Assembly (NCBI RefSeq): GCF_012489685.1
Contig: NC_080043.1
Location: 40,625,127 to 40,689,126 of the forward strand
Length of the DNA: 64,000 bases
Source of the DNA: Lotus japonicus
Taxonomy: Eukaryota; Streptophyta; Magnoliopsida; Fabales; Fabaceae
Reading direction: 5' to 3'
Part shown: piece after piece, positions 48,901-59,500 of the stretch
Layout of the letters: each line of letters begins with the position of its first letter
How positions within the stretch are numbered: the first letter of the stretch is position 1
Translations under genes and position numbers: made by a program
Notes under the pieces: model-generated
Databases searched by the model: none
What the model saw: only the letters and a program-made list of their open reading frames with translations
Told to the model about the DNA's origin: nothing

Positions 48901-49679
48901 CTTGGCCGCGGGTTTGGGTGGGGAAAATGGGTAGTTTTTTGTGATTTTTCTTCCTTTCTTGGCTATATATAGAGGTTGGCAAAACGCGGTAAAATGAAAG
49001 TTTCGCGAATCTGATTTTTCCGGCTTCACTCTCCATGAATTAATAGATATGTTTTGGCAAAAGAATTCCAAAACTATAAAGAGGTCTCCTTGTATTTTTG
49101 GCGACTAATGCATAATCGGTATAAAACTATTTTACCCGATAAGTTGCTTTTTGCATCGGATGTCGGAATAGAAAACTTCCTTCTGAAGAAAGATTGAAAT
49201 CATCAAGAGAAATGGGTGTACGCGTGTAGAATCTTCATTTGAAGCTCTGAATAGAAATAGCCCTCATAGTCGGGTGATTCTAGGGTTTTGAAATACCAGG
49301 GATTCGGTTTCGGCAAACTTCCGATGATTGGAATCGGACGTTCGTAGATCCTAGAGTTTCGCCTCGAAACGATTGTTATATATGGAAAAAGAGAAGTTCT
49401 AACATTTCTCTGAAGATTTTTGGAATTAACTTCCATAGTGACTTTTCATGAAAACTAGCTATTTACTAGGGTTTCTGACCTAGGTTTAAGCATATAACGA
49501 TCGTGCTATAACTTTTATCGACTTCGGTACGATCCTCAGACTTTTCCTGAACTTTCTCCTTCATATATTTATTTCATTTGGTAAACTCTAGTTCAGGTTT
49601 CCCTTCACGATACATCAACCCTAATCGTGAATAGGATTCTATTTATTTGACACAAGCTTAAAAAAACTTGGGTCTTACA
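45914..49679 (-). repeat. Chromovirus 5' LTR (3766 bp)
   Basis: Matches the 3' LTR over its whole length with scattered substitutions. It retains the block at 47525-47567 that is also present (inverted) in the solo LTR near 35045-35090, so this is the ancestral state and the 3' LTR carries the deletion. Confidence 0.95.
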
Positions 49680-51054
49680 TTTGCTAGTTCTTGTGCAGGC
49701 TAGTGACTTGTCCCAAAACTGAAGTGGTTTTGAAGCCTAGAGCGAGGGCTTTATTGGTGGTTATCTGTCTAGAGTGGACGCGGTGATACCGCTAAGGATA
49801 ACAAATTTGGTACCAAAGGCATTTGCACGGGTCTCACTTGAGTCGTATTTGTTATTGTAAAATTGCTATGTTATGCCTTAGAGAGTTGTTGATGCTAATT
49901 AATGATAATTGTGATATTTTTTGAGCGATTTGATGTTGTGGTAATTGGAGACAATTATATTTATTTTACTTGAGCTGTTAATTATGGAGTATTGTCATAT
50001 CAGTAAAGTAGATTGATTATATTAAATTACATAATTTATTATTTGTTAGTGAAGTGTGAAGAATTTATGTGGAACATAGATAAGCTTTTACATTATTTAT
50101 TATTATGCTTATCCATATGATATGAGTTCTCACCCTTCTGTTGTAATGATGTTATATGCGACATCGCTTAGGTATTGAGGATAGTTGAGCTTCTCGTGAG
50201 CGTTAGTTGAAGGAGCTAGTCTTTAGATATGTTTTTAGTTAGGGGAGTCATGCTTTGTTATGTAACACCGGAGAAACGTTTAGAATTGTACCTGGATGTT
50301 ATGAGACATTTTATAAACTCTATTTATTCTTGGATTATGTTTAATTTTGGAGTTGAAAATAAATCCGCTGTGCTATGCATATGATGTTGAGACATCAAAG
50401 TTGAAAATTTATTTATATATTTATTATGAGCATGACAGGTGTTTTGAGTTATGTTGGTGGAGAATAAGTGTGACACCCTCTGTGTTATGCATTTTACTCT
50501 GATTTAAGCTATAATATTTACGCGGGGGTTTAGAGGGTGTTACATTGGCTACACATCATTATCATAAACATAAATTAGTATTCTTTGCTTTACTTAAAAA
50601 AAAGAACGGTTACATATTATGAATTAATGTCATTAAGTAGTTATATAGAAGTTGAGAAGTTTATAACTTTCAAGATTGTATTTAAATCTCACATGAAAGT
50701 ATAAAATCATGACACCAAATTTAAGGATTAAGTTCAAGGGACAAAAGTTATTTCACTTTTACATCTTCATTTTCATTTGCTTACTATATAAATGACTGAG
50801 ATTGTTCATCCATCTCAATGTACGTATAAACTGCGTGGTCTCTGAAAAAATTTCTCTCATATAAATTATTTATCAATTCAATATTTTCTTTTAAATTTGA
50901 CATTATTTCTAAGCCTTTACAAGCTTTCAAGAAATTAATATTACTAATAATATGTATCAAATAAAAAATCATCAAATTATAATTTAGTTATACTGTGTCA
51001 GAATTCAATTAATTATATTATTTTTGTATATAAATATTTGTAAGAAATACGAGA

Positions 51055-51480
51055 GGGGATCAAAACACACAAGTGCGTCTCTCTTATATAAAGTCTTAAA
51101 AGAAGGTAGTTTGAAAAATTGAAGGATATAGTAGTCATTCAGTTAACTACGAGTCATGAATGTTTTTTTATCATGTATATATTTCTAACTATGTAGATTT
51201 TTTTATAGGAGCTCCATCATGACCGTTCGTTAGTTTTCATCTTTGTTGTTCTTTGTAACCTTTTAAGTGTTCTATAAAAAAACTTTTAGGATTTAAATAG
51301 AAATTAAGAAATTTTTAACCTTCAAAAATGAATTTAAACCTCACTTCAATGTGTCTAATCATACAAAAAAAGGAATTAAATTCATGAGACAAAAAATTTT
51401 TCACATCTATAACTCCATATAACATGTGCAATATTTACATATATTTCAAAAAAAAAAAAGAGTGTTCTATATTATGCATT
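51055..51480 (+). repeat. Diverged copy of the Helitron 5' module
   Basis: TCTCTCTTATATAAAG, then GTAGTTTGAAAAATTGAAGG, ACGAGTCATGAATG, CATCATGACCGTTCG and AACTCCATATAACATGTGC follow the same order as the module at 31060-32100 (and the partial copies at 31790-32060, 37080-37250 and 50620-50780). It may be a separate, nested Helitron end or part of a tandem array. Confidence 0.5.
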
Positions 51481-52463
51481 AATATCATTTAATAATCATA
51501 TACCAAATAAAAATTATATTTTTATGAGTTTAAAATAAAAAAAATAAAAACGATCCAATAAAAAGTAAATAATGTCATTTTAAAATAAAATAAAAACAAT
51601 TCTTATAATGGTTATAAGATCAAAGGACGAAGAACCCATTACTCACAAGCATTATTTTGAAGTTGTAGACTGAATACTCGGAGATATTATAATATTTACT
51701 AATAAGCACAGTTTTAACCAACCTTTTGGAGGAGAAGTTGTTGTGGAATGACAAGAACAACTGAAAGTTTCAACCTACATGAAAATATTGTATCACAAAT
51801 TTCAAGAAAATATTAATTCAAAACAAAAATATGGACGCATATTGTATCAAAATTGACCTTCACCACATCTGGAGGATGTCGAGCACATGCTGGGGAGGAA
51901 GCTCCCTGGAGGTTTTGGCGCATATGAGGTATTTGTTGTCACCAAATATGGACACAATGCAGCAACATGTCACAATAAAAAACTCAATGTGACGATACAT
52001 ATTATTTTGATCCTCCCGAATAGTGTAGAAAAAAGACATGAGGATACCTGCACTACCAACATCAGCCAAAGTAAAAAAAAATATATAAAATCCCGCATAT
52101 AGGTAATACAATCCAATATATATATTACCAAAGCAACACACAAACGACAAATAAAATGGTTGTTTTTTTTTTATAAGCCAAATTTATACTGTAAAGAAGT
52201 ACAAGAGGTATTTCAACCCAATAGATGACAAGGGTTGTAAAACAAGACAAGTTAAAAGTATGTGTTATGTCGTCTTAGGGGAGACAAGACACCACAGATA
52301 CATTAAATCTATTATCATGCTACAACCAAACAAAAAAACACACCTATCAAAAAAAAATTCTAATATAAAAATAATATATTAATACAAAAATATATTTTAG
52401 AAAATAACGTAAAAATCATAAAAAATCACAAAATAAATTAAAATGAATATCCCCAATATCCTC

Positions 52464-52491
52464 CGTGCGATGCACGGGTAAAAGTACTAGT
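52464..52491 (+). other. Helitron 3' terminus: hairpin plus CTAG
   Basis: Six-base-pair GC-rich stem (CCGTGC/GCACGG, loop GAT), nine to ten nucleotides, then CTAG and a T as target base. This is the established structure of a plant Helitron end. Confidence 0.85.
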
Positions 52492-52942
52492 TAAGTCATA
52501 ATGAAGCATAAAAACAAAAGTCAACAAATATGCAAATCTTTAGAAAATCATGTTTCTTGATTGCAAAAGAGTGTTAGGCACTCAGGCTCCCTATTGTTAG
52601 GCTTTTATTTTTTTAAACTCACTATTGTTAGGTTGAATTTACAAGATTTTCTTTTTTGAAACGCACTTTTTTTTTTGAATTTACAAGAATTTAATAGATG
52701 CATCTTATGACATAAATATGCAATTGATTAAACTTAAAAAATACAGTAGTTTATAATTTTCCCATTATATTTTTAAACTTAATTTTACAAACTTACTAAA
52801 TGAGCTCATAAATAAGTAATCTACATATAATCTCATTTAGATTGATTTCATTAAGCTTTTCTCTTATCCTTGTACTAGTTGGCATATGGGTTTGGTCTAT
52901 ACTGACTCTATAGGAAGGTGTCCTTTCAGCTTTTCCCTTTCC
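52492..52942. other. AT-rich spacer upstream of MITE, no gene seen
   Basis: Short AT-rich sequence between the Helitron end and the MITE. With the MITE removed it would be the proximal promoter region of the TAXIMIN gene. Confidence 0.4.
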
Positions 52943-52945
52943 TAA

Positions 52946-53835
52946 GACTATCCACAATGGTTTCAACATTCAACACCTTCAACACTCCATTTTTTCTCTT
53001 CCCAACACTCCACATCACCTTCTCTCTCCAGTTCAACACTTCATTCAACTTTTACCCACTCCAATGGTTTTTCATTCAACACCCTACCCCCTACCCCACC
53101 ACTTTTATTTCATATTTTGATTTAATTTTATATTTTTCTTTTTATGATTTCATAAAATTAAAATTTACGATAAAAATTAAATTAAACAAACTATTATCGA
53201 TTTAATTTAATTTAATGTTTTTTTTATTTATTTAAATTAAATTAAATTAACGTAATATTTTTTTAACGTAAATTAAATTAAAACACTTAACAAAGGGGAT
53301 AGTAGAAAGATTAAGATGAATAAGATGATGGAAAACTTGGTTTTTTTTTCTGTGTCCAAATCAAACGAACCAAGTCTCTATTTATAGAGAAAAAAAATCA
53401 TGAATTTTGGTAAATTTTTTATATTTTTTAAAATTTTTTTTAAATGAAATAATTGAGTTGGAAAGATTAGGATAAAAGAAAATCGCCCGGACCAATCAAC
53501 GCGTGACACGCGTTACTCATCAGACCGTCTCTCTCTCCTCTGACGCGTGGCACGCACGGTGCCCAACCGACGCGTGCCACGCGTCCCACCACCGGTCCGC
53601 CTGGGACCCGCCTGCTGCCACGCCCTGCCCATAACGCGCCTTGTCCGCGCGTGTGTGGCACGCGCCTGGCGGTCACCAGCCAGGCCGTGCCATGTGTCCC
53701 ATGCTGCAGGTTTCACAAGTGTTGAAAATTTTCAACACCTCTCTCCTCCCTCCAACTTTCAACACTCACTTTCAACACCATTAAACCCCACTTTCAACAT
53801 TAAACTACCCACATTCAACACCATTGTGGGTAGTC
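52946..53835. mobile_element. PIF/Harbinger-type MITE (890 bp) upstream of TAXIMIN, TSD TAA
   Basis: Terminal repeats GACTATCCACAATGG and, from the right, GACTACCCACAATGG match at 14 of 15 positions; TSD TAA at 52943-52945 and 53836-53838. Both ends are rich in TTCAACA motifs. The interior has an AT-rich left half and an unusually GC-rich block (53485-53705) with repeated ACGCGTGNCACGCG motifs. No transposase is encoded. Open frames in the GC-rich block on both strands are compositional. Confidence 0.85.
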
Positions 53836-53923
53836 TAATAACAAAGTAGTGAAATAGTCAACACAACCGTGCTTGTTTCTCTCTATGTAAGTTTCTGATA
53901 AGAACAAAAGAAAAAGCAAAAAC

Positions 53924-54511
53924 ATGTGCAATTCAAATGGTGATTGCAGACCCTTGGGATTCCTTTTGGGTCTTCCCTTCGCGTTTCTCTGCCTCCTCAT
54001 CTCAATCGTTGGCATCGTTGTTTGGATTGTCGGGTAAATTTCTCTTCCCTCACTCTCTCGCTTCCTATGATTGCTTCACTTTGTTCAATTCTCTGTTAAA
54101 TCTTGCAATATGTTACGAAACCCTAGTGGGAATCAATTATGGAAAAAAGCTTTATGTGTGAGTAGATTTTGGAGCTCAGAATTGATTTTGATGAATGATA
54201 AGTTGATCTAAACATGTTTTAGCTTGTGATTCTGTGTTCTGGGTTAGTTTGATTGCTTCATTTGAGAAGTTGATCCAAACATGTTTTAGCTTGTGATTTT
54301 GTGTTCTGGGTTAGTTTGATTTCTTCATCTGTGAACTGGGTTTGGATCTGATTGAGGAAAAGAATGAAACTTTGTTACTATTTGCAGGTTATTGTTGACA
54401 TGCATATGCCCTTGCTGCTTGTGCCTGACTGTGATAGTGGAGCTTGCACTGGAATTGATCAAGGCTCCACTGCATGTCATGGAGTGGTTCACCGCTCAGA
54501 TCCCCTGCTAA
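53924..54511 (+). CDS. TAX: TAXIMIN-like signalling peptide (77 aa, two exons)
   Basis: Exons 53924-54033 and 54388-54511 join with GT-AG borders (GTCGG/GTAAAT ... TTTGCAG/GTTATT) to a 77-residue product. Diagnostic features are [16 protein letters not shown] near the N-terminus, a hydrophobic stretch (about 12-42), a Cys cluster (TCICPCCLC) and the C-terminal end [10 protein letters not shown]; plant TAXIMIN peptides share the same N- and C-terminal signatures and about 73-77 residues. The family was found in Taxus as a regulator of specialised metabolism, and Arabidopsis TAX1 overexpression alters lateral organ separation. The peptide is thought to act at the plasma membrane or outside it. 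The gene looks intact. TAX1 versus TAX2 type is not resolved. Confidence 0.93.
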
Positions 54512-56267
54512 GTTAGTTGCTTTTACTGTATATCTTTCTTCTAGGAAAAAAATAAAGTTTGAAATTTTTTGTTGTTGGTGTTGATTGATGATAGGCCCTT
54601 TGTCTTGTTGCAAATATTTGTGGTTTCTGAAGGGGGGGTTTTCAGAGTGGTTGTTGATATGTTTGGTCTTTGAGGTTTACTGGAGAATTCACAAAAGAAA
54701 GTTGAATAAGATTCAGCTGCAAAAACAGAAAATTAAGCAATTTAAAATTTGTTTCTTGTGCATACTTGTACTGGTATATACCTTCTGTATATTATTATAG
54801 GAGTGATTATAAATCATAAACTAATACATAAATGACAGGTTCTGAACGAGGACCCTTTATTTTATTTTTCTCTACATCAAGAAAATCAACTCCCTTTTAT
54901 GTTTGAGAAGTTATGTCATCAACATATATGTGAAACTAGCTTTTGCGATAGAATAGTATTGATTGGAAAATTTAGCAGCTTTTCCGTTCAAGTAGTTGTC
55001 AACTAGCAACCATGTCTTGTCTGTTGAACTAGCACCTGGACTCTTACCTGATTAGGCACAGAATTCATGCCACGTTTATTTAGAAGCTAATACTTACTTG
55101 CGGAGCTTAAAATGAGAAGTAACTCTAGAGCTTTTAAACGTAGAGCCAAACATGAAATTTGAATGATGAATTCTTTCAGTACAACCAAATCTGTATGGGA
55201 GGAATCCATTGTGGCTGTGGTGTTTCTTCTATTGCTTGGCTCTGCCTTCTATATTTCTTATCATCAAATGCAGATATAAGACCTCCTATGAAATTAATGC
55301 GGTTGCATTTTATTTACATCTTGTTATTCATATCCCTCTTATTCCCTTGTAACTTGTCTTCTTGTTCTCAATCTTCCTTTGCAACTTTGACAAGTTGTGC
55401 GGCTCTGATCTTTCTCTGCTAGAACATTCTTCATTGAAGTCATGCACCTAGGCTTATGACTTCAACATCTCTACGATGGTTTCAACTTAAGAAGCCAGAG
55501 TTCTTGTTTCTCTACCCACTTTCCCAACACAAGGTTCCTCCTATCTTTTGATTCTTTTCTGTGGCATGTGAGAGGTTTTCCTTCTCTTTATTTTTATTCT
55601 GTTCTTTTATTTTCTTTTTTCTCTACCTATCATCAGATAACTCTATTGATATCTCCTATCTCTATTACTCAATTTCTTGTGTGACACAAATTTAAGCCAA
55701 CTATTTTTAACTAACCACTTTTATACTTCACACTTTCTATTCTTGCATATCATATTTCTCACCCTTCCTCAACTTAGCTATTTATTTCTTTCTTCCTTAC
55801 ACGTAATTATTCATTATTCTTTCCGTGATTCCCATCTTAATTTAGTAAAACATCGAAATGCATACACATTATTACCGGTAAACACAGCAAAGATTTTCTT
55901 ATTTCAAAGAAGGGAGGAAACTTTAACCATCTTTCATTATATTCATTTTGTATCTCTTCCTTTTTTCACCATGTATTTCATCACATTTAATTTTTTTTTT
56001 CTTCTCATTATAGCATAATCTTCCATCATATTTAGTTCCATGCATATCCCTTTACATTCTCCTCATTCACCACGTATTTCATCACACCTTTCCTTCATTC
56101 TTATCCTATGACATTTTAGGTTAAGTTTGAATGCAAGTGTAAAAATAATAAGTTCGAAGCACTCATTTTCAAGATGTACCAATAGAACTTAAAAGACTAC
56201 AAAACTTCTGTATTTATATTCTTCCATAGAATCACAACCACAAACATGTTCTTATTTATTTACAAGC
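54512..56267. other. TAXIMIN 3' UTR and intergenic region, no further gene seen
   Basis: The 3' UTR of the TAXIMIN gene probably extends a few hundred bases (ATTATTATAGG region near 54800). Frames at 55159-55422 and 55677-56018 are AT-rich and hydrophobic with no recognisable domain, no splice context and no support, so they are not annotated as genes. Confidence 0.45.
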
Positions 56268-56272
56268 ATGAA

Positions 56273-56410
56273 CATGGAACTTTCAGCTACTCACCCATTT
56301 ACTACAACCCCAAAAAAACGTGGAACTTTCAGCTTACTCTTATTTATCTACAACCCCAAAAAAACATGGGACTTTCAGCTATTTATTGGATCACAGGATT
56401 CCACAAAACA
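56273..56410 (-). repeat. Tandem repeat, 46-bp period, in SBP65-like 3' UTR
   Basis: The plus-strand phrase TGGAACTTTCAGCT recurs at about 56275, 56321 and 56367 (third copy TGGGACTTTCAGCT), separated by CTACAACCCCAAAAAAA. About 2.5 copies lie 100-240 bp downstream of the stop codon of the minus-strand gene. Confidence 0.8.
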
Positions 56411-56512
56411 GCTTATGTATAACCAGCTACAAAACACACCTCACTACTTATGCTTACATTCTATCCCAATACCCTGCTTTGACTCTGTTTCACCATCTCC
56501 AACAACCACATA

Positions 56513-59500
56513 CTACTCATGTTTATATTGTGACCCAGTTCCCTGCCTTGGCTCTATTTCACCATCTCCAACAACCATCACCTTAGTTGTCTCAGCAATT
56601 TCTGCAACGGTTTCACCTATGGCACCGAACACTCCACCACCCCCTTTTCCCTGTTGCACTTTCTCTGCAGGTTTCATAATGGTTCCTCCAATCTCAGCCA
56701 CGGTTTCACCTACTGCTCCCAACACCTCGCTTCCTCCTCCTCCTTCAGTTGCTTGCTTCATCATCCCTTGAGTTTGTTCATGTTCTCCCCGAAAGCCTTC
56801 CCCAGCAGTTATGTTGTCATACGGCTTCTGCATATGCACCCTGCTAGCAGCATTGTTCACACTGTTGTCATTGGTTGTAATGAACACATTGCTTCCTCTA
56901 CCCTTTTGTCCTTGTAGGCTTTCCCAAATTGGACTCATAACAGTACCTTGTAGCCCTTGTCTTTCCCCCCCTGGATAGCTTTCAGTGGTGGCTTTTGCTG
57001 AGGGCATTCCCTGAAATTGCTAAACGCAAAAGCCAATTTTTCAGTTAAAGTTGCAACAAAGAGTCATCAAGCATTTTTGGGATAAGATTTTCTTTCAGAA
57101 GAAGGAATTCTAATCCCAAGAACCTATGGCCTAACCTTTGAAGGAAAGCAAAGAACTTGCTACAAAAAACTTAAGGGGTCCTTAGTTTCAATTCATTTTT
57201 TCGCTTTGAATAAATTGAAAATTCATCGAAAAACAGAAAACAACCATTTTCTCAATTTCAAATTCATCACTTTAGAAGTTCACAGGTAACTAAAATAAAT
57301 ATAGATCCCCAAAGGACCCGTTTGGATGGGGACCAAAGAAATAAGCTCTAATAAGTGCTTTGCATCCAAACAAACTCATAATCAACAAAAAATTCTTGTG
57401 CAAGCACAAGAAGGCTGACACAACACACACATATATTATATAGACCATAGTTAAGTTACTTGATGGCATAAACATATCAGTACGACAATAATTCTAATCA
57501 TATTGTTTCACTCAGTTCCATGGGTCAAAATACACGCATATACTATATAGACCACAATCATGTAAGTAATTGAAATACACGAGACATTGGTTCTTTTTGG
57601 AGGCTGACCAGAAGCACTTATTGGAGCTTATCTAAAAGCCAATATCACATATTAGAGCTTATTTAGTACTTTTTGAAGTAGATAAAGTTACTAAATAAGT
57701 TTCATAAGTGTTATTTTCTTGTGTTTTTTTTAATAGATGAGCTCCAATAAATGTTGTTTAGTCCGCTGCATCCAAAGAGGCTCAGTGATAGAAATAAAAA
57801 CCTGATTTTGAGCTGCTGCAGCACTTCTGGCCTCCAATTCCCTTTGTTCCAGGTTTTGAGCTGCTGCTGCACTTTTGGCCTCCAATTCTCTTTGTTCCAG
57901 GTTATGAACTGCTGCAGCACTTTCAGCCTCCAATTCCCTCTGTGCCTCCTTGGCCTGTAATTCCCTTTGTGCCTCCTCTTTCTTCCTTGCTGTGTATTCC
58001 TTGGCAGTTTCCCCAGCTGAAGAAGCTAAATTCTTAGCAACATCCACGGACTTGGCGGCGAGCTCAGAACCCTTCTGTCCTACATACTCTGCAGTTCCCA
58101 AAAGAACATTAGTAGCAGCCTTGGTTCCTTCCACAGTCATATCAGCAGAGTAATTTGCAGCAGTCCACCCTGCCACAGTAGCCTTGTCCTTCAAATCTGC
58201 CGCTATATCCTTTGCTACAACATAACCTTGTTGCCCTTTCTCCACTATGATGTCTTTAGCCTGTGTTGCCTTCTCCTTTACCTGCATGTTTTTCTCAGGT
58301 GCAGTTTCAGTTGCAACATAGCCTTGCTGCCCTTTGTTCTCAACTAGGACATCTTTAGCTTGGGCCCGCATGTTTTTCTCAGGTGCAGTTTCAGTTGCAA
58401 CATAGCCTTGCTGCCCTTTGTTCTCAACTAGGACATCTTTAGCTTGTGCCCGCATGTTTTTCTCGGGTGCAGTTTCAGTTGCAACATAGCCTGGCTGCCC
58501 CTTGTTCTCAACTATGACATCTTTAGCTTGTGCCTGCATGTTTTTCTCTGGTGCAGTTACAGTTGCAACATAGCCTGGCTGCCCCTTGTTCTCAACTATG
58601 AAATCTTTAGCTTGAGCCCGCATGTTTATCTCCTGAGTAGTTTGAGTTGCACCGCTTAGTCCTTCAGTTGCTACTTGTTTTTCTATCTTGTGTCTGTCTT
58701 GAGCTTTTGCAATTGCATTCCTTGCTTTCTGTTGAGCTTGAGCTCTGTACTTTGAAACCTCTTCCAATCTTGATCTTTCTTCTTCTTCTCTTGCTTTTTC
58801 TTTTGCAATTGCAATTGCGTTGAGTTGAGCTTGAGCTCTGTGCTTTGAAATCTCTTCCAACCTTGTTCTTTCTTCTTCTTCTCTTTCCTCTTCCAACCTT
58901 GATCTTTCTTCTGCTTCTCTTGCTTTTTCTTTTGCAATTGCATTCTTCTGTTGAGCTTGAGCTCTGTGCTTGGAAACCTCTTCCAACCTTGACCTTTCTT
59001 CTGCTTCTCTTGCTATATGTTTTGCAGCTGCATCCATTGCGTTCCGTTGAGCTTGAGCTCTGTGCTTTGAAACCTCCTCCAACCTTGTTCTTTCTTCTTC
59101 TTCTCTTTCCTCTTCCAAGCTTGACCTTTCTTCTGCTTCTCTTGCTTTCTGTTTTGCAATTGTGTTCTTCTGTTGAGCTTGAGCTCTGATCTTGGAAACC
59201 TCTTCCAACCTTGACCTTTCTTCTGCTTCTTTTTCCTCTTCCAACCTTGATCTTTCTTCTGCTTCTCTTGCTTTTTGTTTTGCAAGTGCTTTCTTCTGTT
59301 GAGCTTGAGCTCTGATCTTGGAAACCTCCTCCAACCTTGATCTTTCTTCTGCTTCTCTTTCCTCTTCCAACCTTGATCTTTCTTCTGCTTCTCTTGCTTT
59401 TTCTTTGGCAATTGCATTCTTGTGTTGAGCTTGAGCTCTGTGCTTTGAAACCTCTTCCAACCTTGACCTTTCTTGTACTTCTCTTTCCTCTTCCAACCTT

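Larger units (their letters stand above)
38784..49679 (-). mobile_element. Ty3/gypsy chromovirus (Tekay/Del type), gag-deleted, TSD TTTGC
   Basis: LTRs of 3738 bp (38784-42521) and 3766 bp (45914-49679) are nearly identical and flanked by a perfect TSD TTTGC (38779-38783 and 49680-49684). The internal part is only 3392 bp. It holds a primer binding site, the end of protease, RT, RNase H, integrase with a C-terminal chromodomain-like region and a polypurine tract. Gag and most of protease are missing. Very long LTRs, a Met-tRNA primer site and the C-terminal domain point to the Tekay/Del lineage. High LTR identity implies recent movement, so a defective copy was probably mobilised in trans. 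Confidence 0.95.
37407..50544 (+). repeat. Second-type solo LTR (about 2.2 kb), split by a chromovirus
   Basis: Starts TGTAACACCCCATTTTTCG at 37407 and ends GAGGGTGTTACA at 50544. Flanks TTGGT (37402-37406) and TTGGC (50545-50549) match at four of five bases. Removing the inserted element and one TSD leaves about 2.2 kb. It contains a GC-rich block at 38300-38440 (GCGCGCGCGTGG) and a block (GTTTTGAAGCCTAGAGCGAGG at 49726, shown only in part) typical of gypsy LTRs. Short frames inside are not supported as genes. It is a different family from the LTRs at 12566 and 32295. Confidence 0.65.
31060..52491 (+). mobile_element. Non-autonomous Helitron, interrupted by nested LTR elements
   Basis: The right end is diagnostic: hairpin CCGTGC-GAT-GCACGG (52464-52478) followed by GGTAAAAGTA and CTAG (52488-52491), then host T. 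The left end is taken at TCTATAATCTATATAAAAG near 31060, which is less certain. The two insertions (32295-36937 and 37407-50544) account for most of the span; without them about 3.6 kb remains (31060-32294, 36943-37406, 50550-52491). It contains several diverged copies of an internal unit, with no Rep-helicase coding. Confidence 0.6.

Noticed and set aside
53467..53849. Frames on both strands in the GC-rich block
   Set aside because: They are inside a TSD-bounded MITE and consist of repeated CACGCG-type codons; compositional only.
55159..56018. Hydrophobic small frames downstream of TAXIMIN as extra peptide genes
   Set aside because: They come from T-rich sequence, have no signature like the TAXIMIN motifs and no splice or promoter context.
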